This document shows positions 60,283-64,000 of a stretch of DNA of 64,000 bases, in pieces. The DNA is taken from the NCBI RefSeq assembly GCF_001293685.1, contig NZ_BCAG01000006.1, positions 1 through 64,000 of the forward strand. Reading direction: 5' to 3'. The position numbers were made by a program, and so were the translations under genes. Source of the stretch: Desulfatitalea tepidiphila. GTDB lineage: Bacteria > Desulfobacterota > Desulfobacteria > Desulfobacterales > Desulfosarcinaceae. Position 1 is the stretch's first letter. The number at the start of each line of letters is the position of its first letter. Below the pieces are notes generated by a model, which ran no database searches, had not been told where the DNA came from, and saw only the letters and a list, made by a program, of their open reading frames with translations.

Positions 60283-62010
60283 TTAATCCCCGACCGGTTC
60301 GAAGCTGGTTATCGGTGGATGGGCTTCAGGGTCTATTAGGATATCAATAAGCACCAAGCCTTTTTCTTGCATGGCATTCCTCAGCACTGGCGAGATTTGG
60401 TCCGGCGTGTGTACCCGGATGCCTTTACATCCGCATGCTTCAGAGATTTTAGCATGATCGACCGCCCCCATGTCGACGGCATCCGTATGATTACCAAATT
60501 TTACATCCTCAGCATGTTTTTGATATCCGAGAATACTGTTGTTAAGAATAACCAAGGTTAAATCGAGATTCATGCGTCTGGCCGCTTCCATCTCCGCCCA
60601 ACTATGGCCAAAGCCTCCATCACCGGCAATACAAATTACAGGCGTATCTGGTTCAGCGACTTTGGCGCCGATTGCCATTGGAAGCCCCCAGCCGATGCCT
60701 GCAAGGCCTCGAGGTGTCAAAAAGCGCATGCCGGGTCGACGGCTTCTCAGGTAGTTTGCAACCCAGATGGAGGCGTAACTGGCATCGGCAACCACTATTG
60801 TTCCAGGGTTGAGCTGGAGGTCAATTTCGGCCATGACGTACTCAGGTCGTATGGGGGTTTTAGAAGAAAAGGCAAGCTGTTCTAGTTCCTTTTGGTGTGC
60901 CGCCTTTCCCTGCTCGATACGGCGTTCGAAATCGGCTCGAGTGTTTTGACGTTTGGACAAATCTCTGTTTTTTAAAATTTCAAATAGTTCTTGCAGGATC
61001 AGTTTGGCATCGCCCAGGAGTGGCAGTGCTTCGTAATTACGCCCAATTTCCATGGGATCGACGTCGATGTGGATGTAACGGGATTGAGTAGGATAAAGGG
61101 ACCAACTATCAGTGTCGTTCTGGCTCGTGCGGTTACCCACCAAAACCACAAGATCAGCCTGGGTCAACAGATCTCGCTGGAACTTGGTAGCACTACCAGT
61201 TCCCATAAAATAGCCAACAACCCCCACACTTAATGGATGAGCATCATCAACGCAGCCTTTACCCATGACAGTGGTTGCAATGGGCAGTGCTGCTGCCTCT
61301 TGGAGAAGGGCCAACTCTTTACACGCATCGGATGTGTGAACTCCACCGCCGGCGATAACAAAGGGATGATCGGCTTCGATAATCAGATCGGCAGCTTTCT
61401 CAATTTCCGATCGTTTCGGCATGCTTCGCGTCAAAGGATAATGACCGAGGTTCAAGCGTCGCTGTACAAGCCCTGTCTGACTTTGAGTGATCAGCAAATC
61501 GGCCGGCAGTAGTAGCACTGCAGGGCCTGGTCGACCGCTCGCCGCTGCACGAAACGCCATGTCCAGATAATCGTCTGCTCGTGAAGCTTGGTCCAACCGT
61601 CGAACCCACTTGGAGCAGGCACTGAACATATTCAAATGGTCAAACTCCTGAAAAGCGTTGCGATCGGTTTGAGTCAAGGCCACGTCCTGAATTAGGGCTA
61701 CGACGGGTATTGATGATTTCAGGGCTTCACCCAAGGGCGGTACCAGCAAAGTGGCTGCAGGTCCATTCTGTGCGGTAACTACCCCCACCCGGTGAGAAAT
61801 GCGAGCAAATCCATCAGCCATTGCACCGCCGGCGTTTTCGGTGCGGTACCATGCCTGTCTGATGCCATAGTGTCTAGCAGCCAGGTGAAGTGCTGTCGGC
61901 AAGCTCTGGCCGAATACTACCGACACACCGTGACGCAAGAGGCCCTTGGCCAGAACATCGGCTACTGTCCCTGAAAATTCCAATGGCTCACGTATCATTC
62001 GTTGCTTCAT
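60283..62010 (-). CDS. Thiamine-pyrophosphate-dependent enzyme (acetolactate synthase-like)
   Basis: 575 aa on the minus strand. The ATG at 62010 has a perfect TAAGGAGG; a longer frame beyond is not supported. N-terminal Glu activator region TENAGGAMADGFA (about residues 50-62), a central Rossmann-like domain, and C-terminal TPP site GDGGFG...LVILNNSILG (GDG-N~26-NN type). Family members include acetolactate synthase, benzoylformate decarboxylase and oxalyl-CoA decarboxylase; which reaction applies here is not determined. It closes a four-gene operon with LivG, LivF and an amidohydrolase. Confidence 0.85.
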   Translation of the reverse strand: MKQRMIREPLEFSGTVADVLAKGLLRHGVSVVFGQSLPTALHLAARHYGIRQAWYRTENAGGAMADGFARISHRVGVVTAQNGPAATLLVPPLGEALKSSIPVVALIQDVALTQTDRNAFQEFDHLNMFSACSKWVRRLDQASRADDYLDMAFRAAASGRPGPAVLLLPADLLITQSQTGLVQRRLNLGHYPLTRSMPKRSEIEKAADLIIEADHPFVIAGGGVHTSDACKELALLQEAAALPIATTVMGKGCVDDAHPLSVGVVGYFMGTGSATKFQRDLLTQADLVVLVGNRTSQNDTDSWSLYPTQSRYIHIDVDPMEIGRNYEALPLLGDAKLILQELFEILKNRDLSKRQNTRADFERRIEQGKAAHQKELEQLAFSSKTPIRPEYVMAEIDLQLNPGTIVVADASYASIWVANYLRSRRPGMRFLTPRGLAGIGWGLPMAIGAKVAEPDTPVICIAGDGGFGHSWAEMEAARRMNLDLTLVILNNSILGYQKHAEDVKFGNHTDAVDMGAVDHAKISEACGCKGIRVHTPDQISPVLRNAMQEKGLVLIDILIDPEAHPPITSFEPVGD

Positions 62011-62021
62011 GGGTTGCCTCC

Positions 62022-62957
62022 TTATACCTTGCCAATCAGGCGCATAGCATTTTTCGACAAAATCGCATCGATCTCTGCGGTGGTGAAGGTGATTCCCGGC
62101 GGGGCTTTTTCCGGAAGATTCTGAATAAGATCTACCCATTGCCGATTGTTCAACCCATAGAGACGGAAAGCCGGGCCATCGGTGGCAAACAGCACGTTGT
62201 CCGAACCGGCGATGGTTAGAAAATCCCTGAGGTAACGACAAAACAGGCCGTAATCCCTTGAGGCGACCGTCTGCCAACCGGATATATCGGACCACAGATT
62301 GGTTTTCTTACTGATTAGGAAAGCTGTCTGTTGCCACCAACCGAAACCCATGTGAGCTGCCACCACATTCAAATCAGGAAAGTCTAGTGTTACATCATCC
62401 AAATAAATGGGGTCACAGTATTTATTACGAAACGGTGGAATGGCTGCACCCGTGTGACACAGTACCGGTACCCCCAATTCACATGCTTTCTCATAAAAGG
62501 GGTATACGATGCGGTCATTGGGATAGTAGCCTGCCGCAGGGTCCAATTTAAGACCTTTCATCCCCCATTGACGTACGGCCTTTTCAAATAATTCCACACC
62601 GTCCTTTCGACGGGGGTCGATACCGAAAAATGCTCCGATGACACCCGCGTGGTGCCGGGTAATCTCCGCGATCAGGCGATTTTTTTCTTCGATGTCCACT
62701 GGGCATTCGCCAAGCTCAAGCCCCAAATCAAGAGGCATGATAATCGTGTAATCAATACCTGCGTTTTGCATTTCGGCAGTCAGAACATCTCCATGTGGGT
62801 CCGAGAATACCTTAGATAGGTTTCCGGCAATTTCCTCACGGTCGGCGGGCTGACCGCTGCGCCGTCGAACCGCTACCGCACGCGCTGTAAGATCACTCCA
62901 GAATTTTTCCGGCAACCAATCACGATTAAAAAGATGGGCGTGAAAATCAATAACCAT
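62022..62957 (-). CDS. Amidohydrolase-family (PF04909) enzyme
   Basis: 311 aa, minus strand. N-terminal metal motif DFHAHLF, a VLCHTG strand with the next His, AAHMGFGW and a C-terminal FATDGP. This is the amidohydrolase-2 / decarboxylase-like branch of TIM-barrel hydrolases. Linked to a TPP enzyme and Liv-type transporter, it may work in degrading an imported acidic or aromatic compound (inference). 11 bases separate it from the TPP enzyme. Confidence 0.83.
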   Translation of the reverse strand: MVIDFHAHLFNRDWLPEKFWSDLTARAVAVRRRSGQPADREEIAGNLSKVFSDPHGDVLTAEMQNAGIDYTIIMPLDLGLELGECPVDIEEKNRLIAEITRHHAGVIGAFFGIDPRRKDGVELFEKAVRQWGMKGLKLDPAAGYYPNDRIVYPFYEKACELGVPVLCHTGAAIPPFRNKYCDPIYLDDVTLDFPDLNVVAAHMGFGWWQQTAFLISKKTNLWSDISGWQTVASRDYGLFCRYLRDFLTIAGSDNVLFATDGPAFRLYGLNNRQWVDLIQNLPEKAPPGITFTTAEIDAILSKNAMRLIGKV

Positions 62958-62970
62958 GCGTCGCTCCTTT

Positions 62971-63681
62971 TTACATCCCCAGATAGGCTTTTTTTACCTG
63001 CTCGCTAGCCAATATTTCAGCACTTGGCCCTGAAAGGACCATGGCACCATTTTCCAAGACATAGCTATAGGAGGAAATCTTCAAAGAGACGTGGATATCC
63101 TGCTCCACCAAGAGAATGGTGGTGCCCAGCTCATTGATACGGACGATAGTATTAAAAATATCTTTCACAATGATTGGTGCCAGACCGATGGAAGGCTCAT
63201 CCAACATGAGCAGTTCTGGATCGGACATGAGCCCCCTGCCAATGGCCACCATGCGTTGTTCACCACCGCTGAGGGTGCCTGCCGTTTGCATTGTGCGCTC
63301 TGCAAGAGCAGGAAATAGATGGAGTACTTTATCGATGTTTTCCTTGCGTTTGGTTTTGACGCGAGGATGCATAGCACCCATTTCGAGATTTTCAAGAACG
63401 GTCATATGGGGAAACAAGCGTCGGTTTTCGGGCACCTGGACCAATCCCATTACGACCCGCTTGTGGGCCGGAATGTGTGCGATGGGGCTCCCTTTAAAGT
63501 TAACATTGCCTGCATGGGTGGGAACCAAACCGGAAAGAGCGTTGATCAGCGTGGATTTGCCAGACCCGTTGGAACCCACCAGGGAAATGATTGCGCCGTG
63601 TTCAATGGTCAAGGAGATATCGGTGAGAGCGGCGACATCTCCGTATTTGACTGACAGCTGATTGATTTCAAGTAAGCTCAA
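62971..63681 (-). CDS. livF: LivF-type ABC transporter ATPase
   Basis: 236 aa. Walker A GSNGSGKS, signature LSGGEQRM, Walker B LLMLDEP, and the final QVKKAYLGM are all typical of LivF-type ATPases for branched-chain amino acid-like uptake. The TTG at 63681 (reading MSLLEINQL) is preferred because length then matches LivF (about 235 aa) and a GGGGGAAGG sequence precedes it; a longer frame to 63723 gives an unusual N-terminus. Overlaps the livG gene by 14 bases. Confidence 0.88.
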   Translation of the reverse strand: MSLLEINQLSVKYGDVAALTDISLTIEHGAIISLVGSNGSGKSTLINALSGLVPTHAGNVNFKGSPIAHIPAHKRVVMGLVQVPENRRLFPHMTVLENLEMGAMHPRVKTKRKENIDKVLHLFPALAERTMQTAGTLSGGEQRMVAIGRGLMSDPELLMLDEPSIGLAPIIVKDIFNTIVRINELGTTILLVEQDIHVSLKISSYSYVLENGAMVLSGPSAEILASEQVKKAYLGM

Positions 63682-64000
63682 AGCCTTCCCCCAGATACGC
63701 CTTGACGACCCTTGAATCAGCAATCACCTCGTCCGGTCGCCCTTCCATAATTTTTTCTCCCTGGGCAATCACCAGGATGCGCTCCGATACGGACATGATT
63801 GCACGCATTACGTGCTCGACTACCATGACGGTAATCCCGGCGTCTCGTATTTGCCTGACGAGCTGGATCGCCTCTTCAATTTCAGTCGAATTGAGGCCAG
63901 CCATGACTTCATCAAGCAGCAACAACCGCGGTCGGGTGGCCAGAGCACGCGCCACTTCCAAACGTTTCATGTTGGGCAATGTCAGCGAACTTGCCGGCTG
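63668..64000 (-). CDS. livG: LivG-type ABC transporter ATPase, partial
   Basis: The C-terminal about 110 residues of a second ATPase, running off the right edge: LPNMKRLEVARALATRPRLLLLDEVMAGLNSTEIEEAI and the end VVKAYLGEGFELT. The Walker B and D-loop plus position upstream of livF identify LivG. The N-terminal half is outside the window. Confidence 0.85.
   Translation of the reverse strand, partial: QPASSLTLPNMKRLEVARALATRPRLLLLDEVMAGLNSTEIEEAIQLVRQIRDAGITVMVVEHVMRAIMSVSERILVIAQGEKIMEGRPDEVIADSRVVKAYLGEGFELT

Noticed and set aside
1-64000. CRISPR arrays, tRNA and rRNA genes
   Set aside because: No regularly spaced direct repeats with unique spacers and no recognisable tRNA cloverleaf or rRNA sequence were found by reading. 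A weak tRNA fragment at an att site cannot be excluded without a scan.

Overview
The window is bacterial and has two parts of different character. Bases 1 to about 43,100 are the late, virion-building half of a GC-rich, tailed contractile bacteriophage (a prophage or prophage remnant). Bases about 43,200 to 64,000 are lower-GC chromosomal DNA. The host genes include a large 2-hydroxyacyl-CoA dehydratase-type activase, an RND efflux operon, and Liv-type transport with TPP-enzyme catabolism. Together these suggest an anaerobic Desulfobacterota (deltaproteobacterial) host; this is inference from gene content, as no rRNA is present.

Phage layout, all on the + strand after a partial minus-strand gene at the left edge: lipoprotein and small gene (282-829), large terminase (829-2352), portal (2609-4117), a 1,529-aa MuF-type minor head protein carrying a kinase-like domain (4117-8706), two small genes, an 802-aa fusion of a D12 adenine methyltransferase with a prohead-protease-like domain and a scaffold (9669-12077), decoration and major capsid proteins, head-tail joining genes, sheath (15865-17394), tube, a tail chaperone/baseplate gene with a probable -1 frameshift, and tape measure (18708-22343). 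Then come the hub and spike (LysM, gpD-like, VgrG-like, PAAR), wedge proteins (gp25-, J- and I-like), a DUF4815 fibre (36225-39773), a strong terminator-like hairpin, and a four-gene amidoligase / DUF5049 / class II glutaminase / gamma-glutamylcyclotransferase operon (40289-43081). No integrase, repressor or replication gene of this phage is in the window, so its early region must lie to the left.

The most striking unexplained signal is a bipartite intergenic element, TCCGAC-N15-CCGGTAAGTAA. It occurs five times with invariant spacing, each time in an intergenic gap before the first gene of a structural block (portal, methylase-protease-scaffold, tail start, hub, baseplate J). It behaves like a phage-specific late promoter or operator and is not explained by coding sequence. 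A second signal is a T TTT TTG slippery heptamer, exactly in phase, at the lambda G/GT position between tube and tape measure. It would extend the upstream protein from 225 to 273 aa into a conserved-looking frame that lacks a convincing start of its own.

Host part: a TetR gene heads a tightly overlapped operon (43230-56618) of TolC-like protein, membrane-fusion protein, patatin-like lipase, a small membrane protein, an RND pump, a CmpB-HD fusion and the CoA-enzyme activase. From 56,619 to 60,282 there is a scrap zone: gene fragments, a complete Fic gene with repeated TTATTTTA-type operator-like sites, an N-terminally truncated tyrosine integrase, and about 740 bases with no recognisable gene. 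At the right edge a minus-strand operon encodes LivG (partial), LivF, an amidohydrolase and a TPP-dependent enzyme.
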